A DNA stretch of 64,000 nt from Actinernus sp. WN-2022 (lineage: Eukaryota > Cnidaria > Anthozoa > Actiniaria > Actinernidae), in NCBI GenBank assembly GCA_030867875.1, contig JAOWCC010001589.1, positions 83,289,537-83,353,536 on the forward strand, written 5' to 3'. The notes under the pieces were generated by a model. The model did no database searches. It saw only the letters and a list, made by a program, of their open reading frames with translations, and had not been told where the DNA came from. A program made the position numbers and the translations under genes. Shown here one piece after another: positions 44,701 to 59,600 of this stretch (the stretch's first letter is position 1; every line of letters begins with the position of its first letter).

Positions 44701-47700
44701 CCTCAGAATCAACATTGGAGAAGTGGCTTGTGTTAAAGTGAACGCATGGCTGTTTTCGATAGAGTGGTTTTTGATATCAGTGTCCTAAAACCAAAACCAA
44801 AGTAATTACAGAGAAATCACGGAAGCAAGTGAAAACACAATGAGCCAATCACGAACTGAAGTAATTTACGATTGGATTTACTTGAACCAGTCACGAGATA
44901 AAGTAAACGCAATCGTCAATAACTTGTAGCTAAAACATTATAAAAGATAACTACAAAAAAATTCTCAATAGAAATGCTATGCAAACCCAAAACCAAAGCA
45001 ATCACCGAATTACTTTCGACATTCAATCGTAAACCGCTCTATTTACTCATCGTTCTCCGTCCTCCATCTCAGTGACACTTAAAGTGCATATCATATATAG
45101 TAAGCCCTGGCCAGTTATGCTTCTTTTTTAACAGCTTAGACCTTAAGGGTAGAGAAAAATACCGAAAAATTAAAAACGAATAGTTTTCATTGTTCTTTTA
45201 GCGGTTAACTTCTTAGACTTCATTTCCGCGCACGTTAGGGGATTGGGACGAGAATGAAACGTGACATCATCAACATAACTCGTCTCTTCACGGGTATAAA
45301 GCGACGCACCTCGTTGGCATATTTGCAAAATAATTGAACAGTTAACTGAGAAAGATGATAATATCGCGAAAAACTTTTCGGAGAGGGCAAGGCCTTTCAT
45401 GCAATGGCAGATCGAGTGCCTTCTGTTGGTGACGTCAACTAGATCCAGTGCCAATTTTGTAAAGCGCTCTCCCGCACTTGATTTCGGTCCACAGGGAACC
45501 CAAGACACGTTTTTGGGCAACTACATCACGACAAATATGCAATTTAAGGATTTTTATCCGACGTTTTGTTTAAAATAGCTATATAAAAATAAAAATAAAT
45601 ATCGCCAATATTCATGTGAATGTATTCAAGTCGGTGATAATGAAAACACAAAGAATTCCATACAGCTAACAAGTAATTCTCTTAATTTATAGTAGTCTTA
45701 CAAAGCTCTGTCCTTAGGAACTTAGCGGCCTTGAGAGCTATTGTTAAAAGAAAAAGGCCAACTCACCGCTTCTCCTCTCGGTACTCTAACCCTCTCGTGT
45801 TTAAGGCGTCCAATCCTGTACTCGTGAGGATCGTCTCGTCTGAAGGTCGATGACCTGCTTCTCTCTAGTGCAGTCTCTCGCTTAGTCTGCAGCCACACGA
45901 TGGCACTGCAGAAAGTACAGTAGACATGGTTATTCACGTCAATGCATGAACAATGCAGAAAGTATTTGCCATGTGACCCCGTCAATGACGAACACGAGTA
46001 GGCCAAACTGTTCTTCGCGTTGTCATAGTACCCGTGATAGTTATTTTCAGCAGGTTTTCATATGAACTAACGTACCTGGCACAGATGTGGGATGGTTAAA
46101 ATCAAAGCAAATATGCAACAATGACTAACAAACAGGGTAAAGTACTTAGTCTTCAAGTCTTCAACTGATATTGCATATCATTTAACTCAAGCACTGAGGG
46201 AGAGAACTTTAAAAGTTCGCTGTTAATTTATACCTACCAATCGAACAATTGACTCCATAGGTGCGCAATGCCATAGGTTCAAATAGCATGACCTTTTTGA
46301 ATATTTCTTTTTTTACGATTAGATTTATCACACTGAAAATAGCAAAGCTGTAACGCTTCGTAGAGATCTGCCATAAACCCGAGGAGATATTCATGTTCAA
46401 AATATGTACGGATTTTTACAAAGAAATGTATGAACCGGCACATTCTATTCGAGCAAAGGCCTATGACATAGCCCTTTTAAAGGCATTAAAGATTAACGTA
46501 CACATAAAAGAAATATAGCAATGATGAAAAATGAAGCGCGCAAGAAAGTCAATTAGCCGACGGAGTCCCGGCAGTAGCTGGCTTCTATTGAAACCCTGCT
46601 GTGTAGCCTGCGAAAACAGCCGCCTCTATTCACGGCCCGAACTCTCGTGGGGCTCCGTTCGGCCCGCGAATAGAGGTGGCTGTTTTCGCAGGCTACCTGC
46701 TGTGGGGAAAGTAAAATGAAATGAAGAAACAAGCCAAAACCGAAATAATCAGACGACGATAAACTTACCGTGAACACCCGAAGGCTGTGCAGGAAAAGTA
46801 CAGCTGTCTTGTTTCAAAGGGCAGTAGCATGGGACACATGGTGATGAGATGTTCACACCAGTCAGGCAGTGCGTTACTGGACAGTACCAGGGGGTCCTGA
46901 AACACAATAAATACAACATGTTTAAAACCCATCAAATATTTTCTCCCGCATGATTGGTGAATGTGTCACGTGTTCTGTAACTGAAGAGCACCCCCCGTTC
47001 TAAGCCGTCCGTTGCCCATAGTGCCGACAGCGCGCACAAGGACGAAGTGCCGAGAGAGAAAACATTGAAAGGGAAGAAACTTAGCCTCCTACGCAGGCAA
47101 CTGTTTGTGGTGCAAAATCCTTAAGAGAATCTGGCGCGCGGCAAGAACAATTAAGGAAGAGTTCCACAGGTAATCCAACTCCCATTTTCTTTTTCTTTTC
47201 TGTTTTTCCTATACAGTTGCCTGCGGAGGAACCTAAAAGAAACTAAAGTCACGTGATTTGTTCATGTGCCGTTATCTCACTAGAGTTTTAAAGGATGTGC
47301 GTAAAAAAAACACGTATGTTCTAGTGATACTAGTTCGTTTACACTATGTAACCTTTCAGAATGATCTATACTTCGGTATATGCTCCATATGTGGATAGCT
47401 ATTTTCTATAAACTGTTCTGTCCGATGTGCACTGCCACCTGCTGGTGGCAGAAGTGAAGAAAAAGTATATCCGGATACGACGTTTCTGTAAAGTGGTTGG
47501 TTTTTGTGTATAATTGCAGTAGTGGTTTATCACCCACCCGCGGATCTGACTCGCACTCCTATTTCCAACCACCTTTTTCAAAGCCTGTCAACAGCAGAGT
47601 CTATGTTCCCGAATTGTGGGATAGTAGTCGCTGGTGACTTCAATCGGCTCCAAGTCAACAGTTTGCAAAATCATTTCAAGCTAAAGCAACTTGTAAAATC

Positions 47701-50700
47701 TGCTACAAGAGGCCAGGCAACTCTCGATCTGATTCTTACTAATATGGCTCAATATTTCTCGTCACCCGATATTGCTCCTTTGATCTAATACATCATTCTC
47801 TGCTTGTTATCAAATTGAAGCAGATGGACATAGTATCATTAACTGGGTTATAAGCTTCCTTACATGCAGATCACAGAGGGTCAAATTGGGTCAGAGCTGC
47901 TTTTCAGAGTGGGGCGGAGTCCCCTCGGGCGTGCCACAGAGGACCAAGCTGGGTCCATGGTTGTTCCTGGTCATAATAAATGACCTCTCCATCTCAGATC
48001 CATTCAGCATTTGGAAATACGTGGACGACACTAGTGTGTGAGACTATTTCCAAAGGTGAGCAAAGCAAAGCGCAGCTTATAGCCGACCAAGTTCATGATT
48101 GGTCAAGAAAGAATATGTTCCAGTTCAACTGCGACAAGACCAAATATCTTATCATCAGTGTCAGGCGCTCAGCTCAGGAGGAATCTCTCCCAACAGTTTT
48201 CATCGAGGGGAAACCCATCAGCACCGTGACCAGTACAAAGCTACTGGGTGTAACGATTAACTCCAAGCTAACATGGAATGATCACATTGAAGACCTTGTT
48301 AAAAGAGCCTCTCGGAAACTGTACTTTTTGGTACAGCTTAAACGTGACCGCGTTCCAACGAACGATCTTGTAGCTTTCTATTGCGTATGTATAAGGTCAT
48401 CTATAGATTATGCTTGTCCTGTATTTCACCATGCTCTCCCTAAATACTTACAGGAAGACTTAAGGTGTATCCAGAAGAGACCATTGGCTTGTATTTTTCC
48501 GGGAGTTTGCTATACCGACGCACTAGCTCAGGCAGGAATTAGTTCTATCCATGACCATCACGAAATGTTAAATAGGAAACAGTTCCAAGCTATAAGCAAG
48601 AATCCTGAGAGTAAGCTGAAACATCTCCTACCCAAAGCCAACTCCAATACTAGGTATAACCTCAGGAAACAAAGGCTTTTCTCGGTCCCATGCACAAAAA
48701 CCAAACTGTTCTCTAAAATCGTTTATTATTTCCAGTTGTAATGCCTATATACAACGTGTTATAAGGCTATAGCTATCATACATTCGGTAGTAGTTATGTA
48801 GGAATTCGTTTAATGCCATAATTTTTATAATAATTCCAGCTATAGTAGTTCTCATAGTAGTACTTAGTTTTGTAGTAGTTAATTATAATATTCAGTATCA
48901 TTTAGAGTGGTACACAATTTGTAATAGCTACGCAATTCAGTTTTCTTACTGCGAAGTGACTCAAATAACCAGTCTATCTATCTAAAGGAAAGGAGAGGAG
49001 AACGCGAAGACTGCGCTCTTTGAAAAACCCAGAATTCAAACTAATTCCAAATTGCATAAGAATACCATATGATTAAGAAAATAAATAAACTTTAGTAGCG
49101 TGCTCTTACAAAAACAATACATATTTTCAGTCTTGAGCTCGCGCTCTTTGTTAGAAAGCAGCGCACGAACTCAAATTCAAAAACGTTTCTCTCAAATCAT
49201 AAAGCATTTTCTGTAGTTTTCCTTTTGTCTCTCGGCTTTCATTATCAAATACGTGACAAATGCCAAAGCACGTATACGTGAAATCTCGGCTAAAACTTTG
49301 ATTTTGAGATACGTTGTGAAAAGTGTAATTTGAACTGGTCCTCCGCTGAAATCAACTTCCGCTTCCGGTGTCACAAGCTGGTTCAGCGCACATGAATAAA
49401 TCACGTAACATTAGTTTCTTCCCTTTCTAGATTTCGCTCTCTATCTTCGCGCGCACTGTCGGCATGGCTTTATAGAACAGGCGCTCATAGTACAGTGCAG
49501 CGGTAATACTACATCGAAACAAGATGGCGGGGACTTAAAAACTATTATGCTCCCTGTGGCCGAACGACAAATATCAGCGCGCAAAAGGGCACAGGGAGAA
49601 TAAACGTTTTTAAGTCCCCGCCATTCTTTTTTCGCGGTTATCGTAGCTCCCCCAAATTTTTTTTTTCAGGAGCCTGAGACTGGATGCTTACGGTCTGGGC
49701 AAACTGGCTCCACATGGTTCGTTACAAAACTTGACTACAGGAACTTGACTTGATTATCAAATTAAGGTGGGCCGTGGGTAATATGACAGCCCAATGGAGA
49801 TCATAAAGCTTCGCAAAAGATGTAACCGCACACTACGTCCGCCAATTTTCATTCAATCGATTTTATTTCAAGTGCCTATGGAGCGAAATAATCGACCATT
49901 TTTATTTTCTTTTATTTTAAATTTTAGTCTTCTTTTATACTCACAAAGTAAAAATATGGTCGACGACAAGGCGTCTTTGAGATAAAAATATGACACACGG
50001 CAAGGCCCCTCTAGTAAGACACATTTAGAATGAGAATTAGACATAAGAATTCACTGTATTTTGTATTATTTACAAAGAGAAATCTAGCTGTGCAAACCAC
50101 ACATGTGATCAACATATCTTTAACGACATAAAAATTGTTGCATGATTTTGACAATTATGCCTGACTTCGACACGGAAAAAAATTATGTTCGCGCTCTTCA
50201 GATTTATTTTTAATTGCACAAAATGACTAAGGGAGACTAAAATTTAATAAAATAAAATCGGTTTTTTTTTCACTTCATGGGCACTTTAAACCCGTTAGCA
50301 ACAAAGTTCACGGGTTAGTTAATCTACGACAGTATTTCTTCTCGTTTTGAAGATTTTCGCATTTTACATAAAAACAAGGGGTCATAAGAAGCACAAGTAT
50401 ATCTCCGAAAATATTGTATATCTTAGAATTCTGTTTGTGTTTACTATTCTTCAATATCAGGAAATACATGGTCCAAAAAATCTCAACGACCGGCTGAAAA
50501 GGTCATAGACTGGGTCACTACATTTTGCTTGGTTGGTGAGTTTATACGCTATTAGTATCCTAACTTGGTTAATGACAGTGTTTTATTGGTCACCACTGCA
50601 CACATTCGCTCAGTTGGAATATTAAAAGGGTGAGACTTTGTTTTATTGACAACACAGGCACTTGCTGACTCAGGACGATAAGTCAAAGTTTTCATATCAT

Positions 50701-53659
50701 GCAGTATTCATTATTTTCGTTCATCGTACAGTCATCGCGTACCTGAATTTGTCAGTATTTATTATTTTTTGTTCATCGTACGGTCACCGCGTGCCTGTAT
50801 TTGTCTGCCAGTCTAACCCTTAATTAGATTTCACTGGACACTATAAATGACTGTCTCACGTCAAAACTAACCTGTATTTGCTGCATTAGCTTCGTTGTGA
50901 GCTTCTTGCTATTGAACTCTTCTGAACCCACAATAAATCCATACTTTTCTTCACCTAAGAGTAAAAAAAAAATTCAGATTGAAGATCATAAAATATTTTT
51001 TTTACAGTAATCCTATGGCGAAATAGTAAAGGAAGGGATCGGGATAATCAATTGCTAAATACCGGAACTGCATACTGTTTTACAAGTCTGCTTGTAACGA
51101 TTCTTCAATGCCCTACCCAACAAAGTTATCTCCTACCCTAACCACCATTGTCTGCCCTACGTGGCTATCTCCTACCCTCTCTGAATTCCTATCGAGACCT
51201 GAAACAACCATAGGGGCTGATCAGAAGTAATTCATGATGGGCTCAAGTAAATCCGATCATGAGGAAAAGTAAATGCAACCATGGAGAACTCTCGCTATCA
51301 ATGAACATTTATTGCATGAAAATGTGTGGTTTTAGTTTAGTTTTACTTTAGAACTTGATTGTCAGAAAATTACAAACCATTTTTCACAGTCAATAGTAAA
51401 GCTAAGCAAACGCAAACCCAAAGCAATTCCTGTTGACACTCAATCAAACACTGCTCTAAGGTACTGAATGGCCTCCCTGTATGGATCCAGCAAGTTAGTC
51501 CTGATTTCAAACTCTTCCAATGCATTTCTCAATCCTATCTTGAGCTCCACGCTTACCGTCCTTGCCAAATTCCTGTGAAGATGATGTTGATATGGAGTAC
51601 AGGAGTCTCAGTAGATGTAGGACATCTGTGATGGAAGCAAGGTCGTCCTTAGCAGCAGGTGAAGCAGCGTCCTGCTGGCCTTCAGGTGAACTCTGTGGCC
51701 TCGCCTCCTCTTTACTAGAGACTTGACTGGAGGACACAAGGTCAAACATTTTGAGGAATTCCTGGAAACAAGATCAAACCAGGAACTTAGAAAAAGATAT
51801 AAGCCTAGCATTAAGAAACGTATTGTTTTATTATTTAATTAAGCCTGGTTCATACTTGCGCCATAAGCATAAGCAACATACGCAGACGCAGTGAATACAT
51901 TGATCATTAGCAGTACTTTTTCTTATCTCACACTAGATACATAAGCATAAGCAACATACACAGATGCAATGAATACATTGATCATTAGCAGTACTTGTTC
52001 TTATCTCACACTAGTGACATAAGCATAAGCAACATACCAAGACGCAGTGAATACATTGATCATTAGCAGTACTTTTTCTTATCTCACACTAACGACATAA
52101 GCATAAGTAACATACACAGACGCAGTGAATGCATTGATCATTAGCAGTTCTTCTCACATATGTGATTACTGTGTCTGCTGCTAGTGTAGTTAGTGTGAAC
52201 CTGGCCTTAGCCACAAAATACTACGTTTTACGCACAACATAAAATTAAATATAAAAACGGATGTAACGTCACACATTCACGCGTGTAAAACCCGCCAATT
52301 TTATTCCGTGGAGCTCATGACAAGGTGCATTTGGGCTTCCTACTTGGGTTCCCTGTGGTCGCATATGAGGATTGCATTTTGGTGTTTTGACGGTACGTTA
52401 AACATCGGCATCCATTCGAGAATTTCCGGAAATCCCAAGCTCGTTGACTGATAACGGAGTGTTGTTTATTGGAGATGCAATCAGTGCTCTAAATGAAAAG
52501 TCCGAAAGCGTTGTCACATAAAAGCCAACGTAAATTTGCTTCGAACCCAGGAAAGACTTTGGGAGCAGAGCTCTATCTAGACGCTTGGAAATACATCGAA
52601 CTCAACAGAATAAACACACAAGATGCGGGTACTTCAACACGAGGATCAACTCAATTCGATTTCTCACTAGGTCAAGTGAGTCGTCATTTTAATGTATTAC
52701 TAGCAAACAGAATATTACACGGCAGCTTGGAGACACGTTTTTATTTTCTCGTGGTGAATCTGTCGCAATACATTCGTTCGCTGCATAGTCACTGTGTATT
52801 ACGAAAACGTATTTGAGCTCGGCCATGTAATATCCGTCAGCGAAGCTATTATTCATAACATGACGGAATAAGTCCAACAGATTCGCGCTAACTACATGTA
52901 GTTCACCTACCTTATAAGCAGCTGCAAGCTGCGAACAATTCCTATTTTTCCTAATACTCTTTGGTGTACCAGTGAGTTTCCACTTTCTAAGGAAAGTAGG
53001 GTCTGCATGCTGCTGCAGGAATGCGATCACTTCTGATTTGGGTAACTCGTCTCTACCCAGGTAATGTTCTACATACGATGATGTCCAGTGAACCTAGTGC
53101 ATTGAAATAATAATAATTACATATAATATACCGTAAATACCCGTGTATAGGCCACCCCCCCCCCCCCCCAAATGTATAGGCCTTTAAGAAATGTCATAAG
53201 GGACTGGTCACAAATTAGCAGGGGAAGGGAGGGGTCTAAAAGTCTAAAACATTTACAACCCTCCCGGGATAATAAGTATGAACTATTTTAACCCCATTTT
53301 TTTAGCTGCCCATTTTTTGAGCCTCCATTTTTGGGGGTTCAAACAATTATTACCCTCCCCCTTTCTCCACCCCCTCCCCCTGCTAATTTATGACCAGTCC
53401 CAAATGCTCATACTTGAAGCAAAACGTCTTCAGAAGAGTAAGTAAGTAAGTAAGTAAGTAATAACTTTATTTATACACGGTTAAAACATCAGGCCTTCGA
53501 TTACATTATAAAATGTAGGAATAGTTAAAATATCTAATCAGTACGTATACAATGTTAATATCGAATAATTTGAATAACGCATACACCTAACTTATATCTA
53601 ACTATACAATAACTGACTATAATTATCTCAAACTAATATTAACTATGAATAAAATAGGA

Positions 53660-53690
<31 letters not shown>

Positions 53691-56600
53691 TGAAATTTAT
53701 TAATTGTTAAAGAAATCGCTGCAGTGAGATTTAAAACGAGTGAGAGAGTTTGCTTGCCGCAGCTCGACAGGTAAGCTATTCCAAAGCACCGCACCACTAT
53801 AACTGAAGCTGTTCTTTAGAAAATTGGTGCGGGGCAGAGGAATAGCTAGTTTGCCCTCAGTGTCCCTTAGGGAATAGCTCGAAACGCTACTACGGTCAGC
53901 GAACTTCGAACACAGATATTCAGGCGCTAGGCCATTTAGCGATTTATAGACCATAGTAGTTGTTAGAAATTTTCGGTGATTGTCTAGTTTTCTCCAGCCA
54001 AGTTTTTTGAAAAGATCATCAGCATTGGCGTCGTAATTGGAGAAAGTCAAAATTCGTACAGCACGATTTTGTAACTTTTGAAGTTTAGTGGCAAGAGTTT
54101 TATTGCAATTTCCCCAAACGACGCTACAGTAGTCGAAATGGGGCTGCACTAAAGCATTATAGATACACAAAAGTGTTTCAATAGGTACAAAAGGTCTCGT
54201 GCGTTTCAGGGCGCCAATGCCAGAGGCAATTTTCTTTGACAGTTTGTCTATGTGCACATTCCAAGATAAGTGTTCGTCAATATGCACTCCAAGACATTTT
54301 GTGGATGTAACCCGATTAATAGAGGCACCATCAATAAAAAGAGAGGGAGCTCTGTCAAACGTACTTAACCTTTGCCTTGACCCTATTAACATGTATTCAG
54401 TCTTGGACTTATTAAGGGTGAGCTTATTTGCAACGAGCCATTCACTAACCCTCACAAGATCTTGGTTCAACTCATGGTCTATGTGATTGATATCATTGCT
54501 GGCAAAAGTTAAGTGCGTGTCATCGGCGTACATCCGAGGTTGAGAATGAGAGAGACAATTAGGCAAATCGTTTATGTAAAGTATAAAGAGGAGAGGACCT
54601 AGGATAGTTCCCTGGGGAATGCCACAGGTTAGGGGTTGGGTGTCTGAGAGAGAACCATTTACGAAGCATCTTTGTTTGCGACTATCCAAATATGATTTGA
54701 ACCAGTTAAGTGAGGCGCTTCCAACACCATAAACATTTAATTTTGATAATAAAATGGCATGATCAACAGTGTCGAAAGCCTTCTTAAGATCAAGGAATAC
54801 CACTGCATTAACATTGCCTTTGTCAATATTGAGAGCCCAGTTGTCAGTGGCTTCGAGTAAGGCCGTAACAGTGGAGTGAAGTGATCGAAACCCCGACTGA
54901 TTGCTTGAGATTAAATTATTTTCAGTTAGATAGCTATAAAACTGATCGTAAACGATTCTCTCAAAAACTTTTGCCACGACGGGGATGATAGAAATAGGTC
55001 GATAATTATTTAAGTCGGAACGTTCTCCCTGTTTGAATAATGGAATTACTTTAGAGATTGTTGTCATTCCAGTTCATGCTAACTGCTATCGCAATTTCGA
55101 ATATGGTTACAACTTTCCCTGCCATTTCTTGAGTTTTTTTTTAAATACCACCAGAATTCTTCTGCTTTTATTGCCCCATTAACAAACGACATTTCCAAGG
55201 AACATAATTTCTTTAAGTACTAGGGGTTTTCTGGTGGAACTAATATGCATACATGTTTAATTCTTAGATTTGCAAGGAGGAGCTTGGGGCGAATGTTTTC
55301 TACGGAAGTTCACTCTCTCGCTCACGTACACGATTGTACGCACGTATAAGTCGCATCCCCAATTTTGGTCCTTGTTTCTCTCCAGGGCTAGGTTGCATTG
55401 GGTTGCAGAGATAAAAATACCAGTTAACGGTCTGGTGAGCATACATGGAAATGGGTGAGATAACGTGGGAGAAGAGATAATTACTTTTTGCTGGACTGAG
55501 AAATAATTGAATTAACCCTAAGACTTTGGACTGGACAGGAACAGAGACCAAAACAGGCCTCACTTTAGCTGTATCCAAGTCGAAATGTGTGTCAATGTAT
55601 TACCAATTGACACTCTACGATGTGCGTTCAATCGGAATAAAAAAAAAACTGCGCGTTTTTGGTAGACTTAATTTTCATTGCTTGTAATGAGACAAGTTGA
55701 TCTTGTAAAAAAATGGCAAGGCCTCGTTTTGGGGGACTTATTCCAGCTATTCTGAAATTAGAATACCTTGAAATCCTGCACACATCCCTCTTCTGAAATG
55801 TGGGAAGTAGTCGCTACTTTTAGTATGTGCCTTAGGAATTATTTTGGTGTTTGATAATGTAAATAATATTGGTTTTCAGTGTATTCCTTTTATGGAATAC
55901 CCGGAATACGTCCCAAAATGCGCTCTAAATCTCTTACGGGTGTTTCTAGCTCCTCTCTTGCCTTCTCCTTCTCTAACACTTCTGGATCACTGGAGTGACG
56001 CGCCTCACGATAGATTATCCTGTAAAGAAACCAATCAATTAAGATCATACTAGCAACAAAAGCAAAAGCACAAGCAATATACGCAGACGCAGTGCGTAAT
56101 TGTGAAATAAGAACAAGTGCCGATAATGTTCAATGCATTACCGAGTCTGCGTATGTTGCTAAAGTCCATAAAAAGTTGACCCAACAGTAGGCTTTGTAGG
56201 ACTTGAAAGTTGGTCGAAGCTTTAATAAAATGCTTCGGGGCCTGTGACGTCTGATTTTCACAAAAGACTTCTCTATTTTATCTCCAACATGTCATCTGAA
56301 TCCCAACGGATCGACTGCAGCTCTATAATACGGTAGCCACACAACAAGTAAATACGCACGTGTAGGTTGGTTCCCAGACTCTTCTGATACGCTCAGTCTT
56401 GGTTCCTCCAGCCGCTAGGGTGACGCGCTGTACGTGCGAGAATATCGTGGATCTGGGATCCGAGAGGGGAATCTCGATCTCTGGTAGCTAAAATGAAACA
56501 GGGATATCATTACCTCGATCACAGGAAAAACTGGCCCTCTTCCATGGATGCAAGGTCGCTGGAAAATAGTTAGAATTTCCATGGTTTTGCACACTTCCAA

Positions 56601-59600
56601 CGGATGGAAATATGTTGGAAATACCTTGAAAGTCTGATGGAAACTCTGCTTTCGAAGAAATTTCCATCCCAGTGAATCGTGCTCTGACTATTTGGCCAGG
56701 AAATGCATTTCATTGGTATGTATGTGTGTTTTGTGTCTTCTCGAGGAGTGCAAAATCAATAAGGGACATGGAATTTCACATATCCATGAGGTGGCTTTTC
56801 GTCCACTGCTGTAAATCGAATTGAATTTTTATATATTTTGTTTCTGAGGAGGAAGGAAAATAGAGGAACTCGGAGAAAAACCGTCAGAGCAAGGCTGAGA
56901 TACCAACAAACTAAAACTATATGACATGTGGAATCGGGTCATAATGATGGGAGGTGGTATCAATAGTTCAACAGCAGCACTTACTGGTAAACTTACCCCA
57001 AGAGTCGCAGGACCTCTGATTGTTAACATCAGTCTGGGTTGTACTTGAGTCTCTACGTCTTGTGGTGAGGACGGTTCCTGTGATCCTAAACAATGTACCA
57101 GAGTTGAAGATTGCATTACGCTAGTGTTTGAGTTCTAATTTGCATGACAAGAGGGCTGTTGATGCATTAGTTAGCGAGCGAAAAGTGAGTGATGAATAAG
57201 GGCTTGAAATAACTACATGTAACGGGTAGGTGTCGGACATGTTGTCCGGTCAAATGTAATTTTGCTCGGACACGACCCGTTTTTGGCAGGTCAAATATTG
57301 AAATAATAAAAACTTTAACAATAGTGGCCCCACCCACATGCTCAAATGTCAGACAAGTTGCATGATACCAATTTTTGCCTTGACAAAAAACAAGTTATAA
57401 ACTAGCTCAAAATTACGTTCTTTTATTAAAGGCGCATGTGACCAGTCAACATGACCGGCAATCTAAGGATTTGTCCGGTCAATACCCAAATCTAACCGGA
57501 CATTGTCCGTTGACCGGCCGTTATTTCAAGCGCTGGATGAATCATAGGTCTCCTGCATCGATCTTTGAGTCAAAAAGAACATGTTAACCATAAGGCCAGG
57601 AATCCCACCCACAATCTCCCAAACCAAACAGATAATAAAGAGGCAGTGAAGGCCTTCAAAGGCAAAGCATTGCCACTGTTTGAATTTCTGTATGGATAAA
57701 AGTACCTGGAGAAGGCACATCAATGTCTTGCGTCTGCTGTACGTTTGTTCGTCCTGGTCGCGGGTCAAATGCTGGAACGAGGGCTGAGAACTGTCTCTTG
57801 AGTACATACTCGTCGTCCCATGTACGTCGACGCGTACCTGTTCGCTCGGTCTCTTCCTCCACCTGACAACCAAAACATGACACACTTCACAACGTTTTCT
57901 TCAAGGACATTTTAAGGACTTGTTTTACATTTTTCATTTCAAGGAAAATCTGTTAAAATGCAAGGCTTTTCAGGGCCTGTGCGAACCATGCACAAGAAAA
58001 AAATTACAATGGCATAGTATTTCTACTATTTTATTTAATAAGAAAAATCACTTTATAAAAGCTCTGACATGAGTTCCTTGAAGCTCCATTAGCTTTAATC
58101 CTGGATTAAATATTAACTTGATTAACTATTAACCTGATTAAATAATAACCTGATTAACTATTAACCTTATTAACTATTAAAGACCGTGTCCGAGCCCATG
58201 GTGCTTTGCGCGTGCAAATCATTTTCATAGGCTACGAAAATCAGAAAGATTGGTGTTGTTATTATGGGACTCTCAAATCTTTCGAAATCCATCTCTAGTT
58301 TGGGCCATTGTGTAATTATTTATAGATATATATGCTTAACTGACTTTCTTTTATCTTAACTTTTGTATTTTATACCTTTTAAAATAAAACTTTAGTCGAA
58401 TATTTCTTTGAATCCCGGTCTAGAGTGGCGAGTAGAGGAATGCCGAAGAAATAAGACAGCGAGGCGAAGCCACTCAACAAATAATCCTTCAGCAGTCCAC
58501 ATTTTACCTTCTCTAGGTCTACAAGAAAACACTTGTGGTTCAAAAGGACTACTAGTTCAGCAAATCCCCGGGAAACTCACGTAAAGGCAGTACAACTGGC
58601 TTCCTGCCGAGTAAGGGACTGGTGGGCTTCGTTGGAAATACAAAGCAACCACTTCTGGCATCAAGATCATTCGTAATTATAATTTCGCATGGCTCAGCTC
58701 CACTGAGGTGTTACAACTTATCTGTATCTGTTTTGCATTTTTATTAGCAGAGAAAGCAATGCCCTTAACCTTTTTCTTTCATCCTCCAGTACGTCCAGAA
58801 AGTCTTGCTACCAAAACTATGACCGCTGTTACTTCGCTGTGAGTTTGACTCGAGTGCGAGTACAACATTTCATTTTGCACTCAAAAATAATATATCATTC
58901 ACAAGGAAAGTAGATCTTTGAATACAGCTAAACAATACTGGAGACATGAAAACAAGGTAGCAAGAGTATGTGTTTGCTTGTAGAGTTGTGGAAAGTCAAA
59001 CTCGTAAACCGAATTAGAATCACTGTTCAAATCATATTCGAAGCATCAGGGGAAAATCTGTGGGTTCGATTGGGTTTTTAAACAGGTAGAAATGATAAAA
59101 TGCGTTATCCAAAGTGTATGTTTACTTCTTTTATGAAACTTATAAACAATCGAGAGCATTTTTATAGTTCGACAAAAAGCTGGCCTTTAATTTATGTGGC
59201 CGTTGATAAACGCACTAATCATAACATTGGCGCAAAGCACCATGGGCTCGGACACAGAGTCTTTAACCTGATTAACTATTAACCCGATTAACTATTAACC
59301 CGATTAACTATTAACCCGATTAACTATTAACCCGATTAACTATTAACCCGGTTAACTATTAACCCGGTTAACTATTAATCCGGTTAACTATTAACCCGGT
59401 TAAATATTAATCCGGATTAACTATTAATCCGGATTAACTATTAATCCGGATTAACTATTAATCCGGATTAACTATTAATCCTGATTAACCATTAATCCTG
59501 ATTAACCATTAACCTGATTAACCATTAACCTGATTAACCATTAACCTGATTAACCATTAACCTGATTAACCATTAACCTGATTAAACATTAACCTGATTA

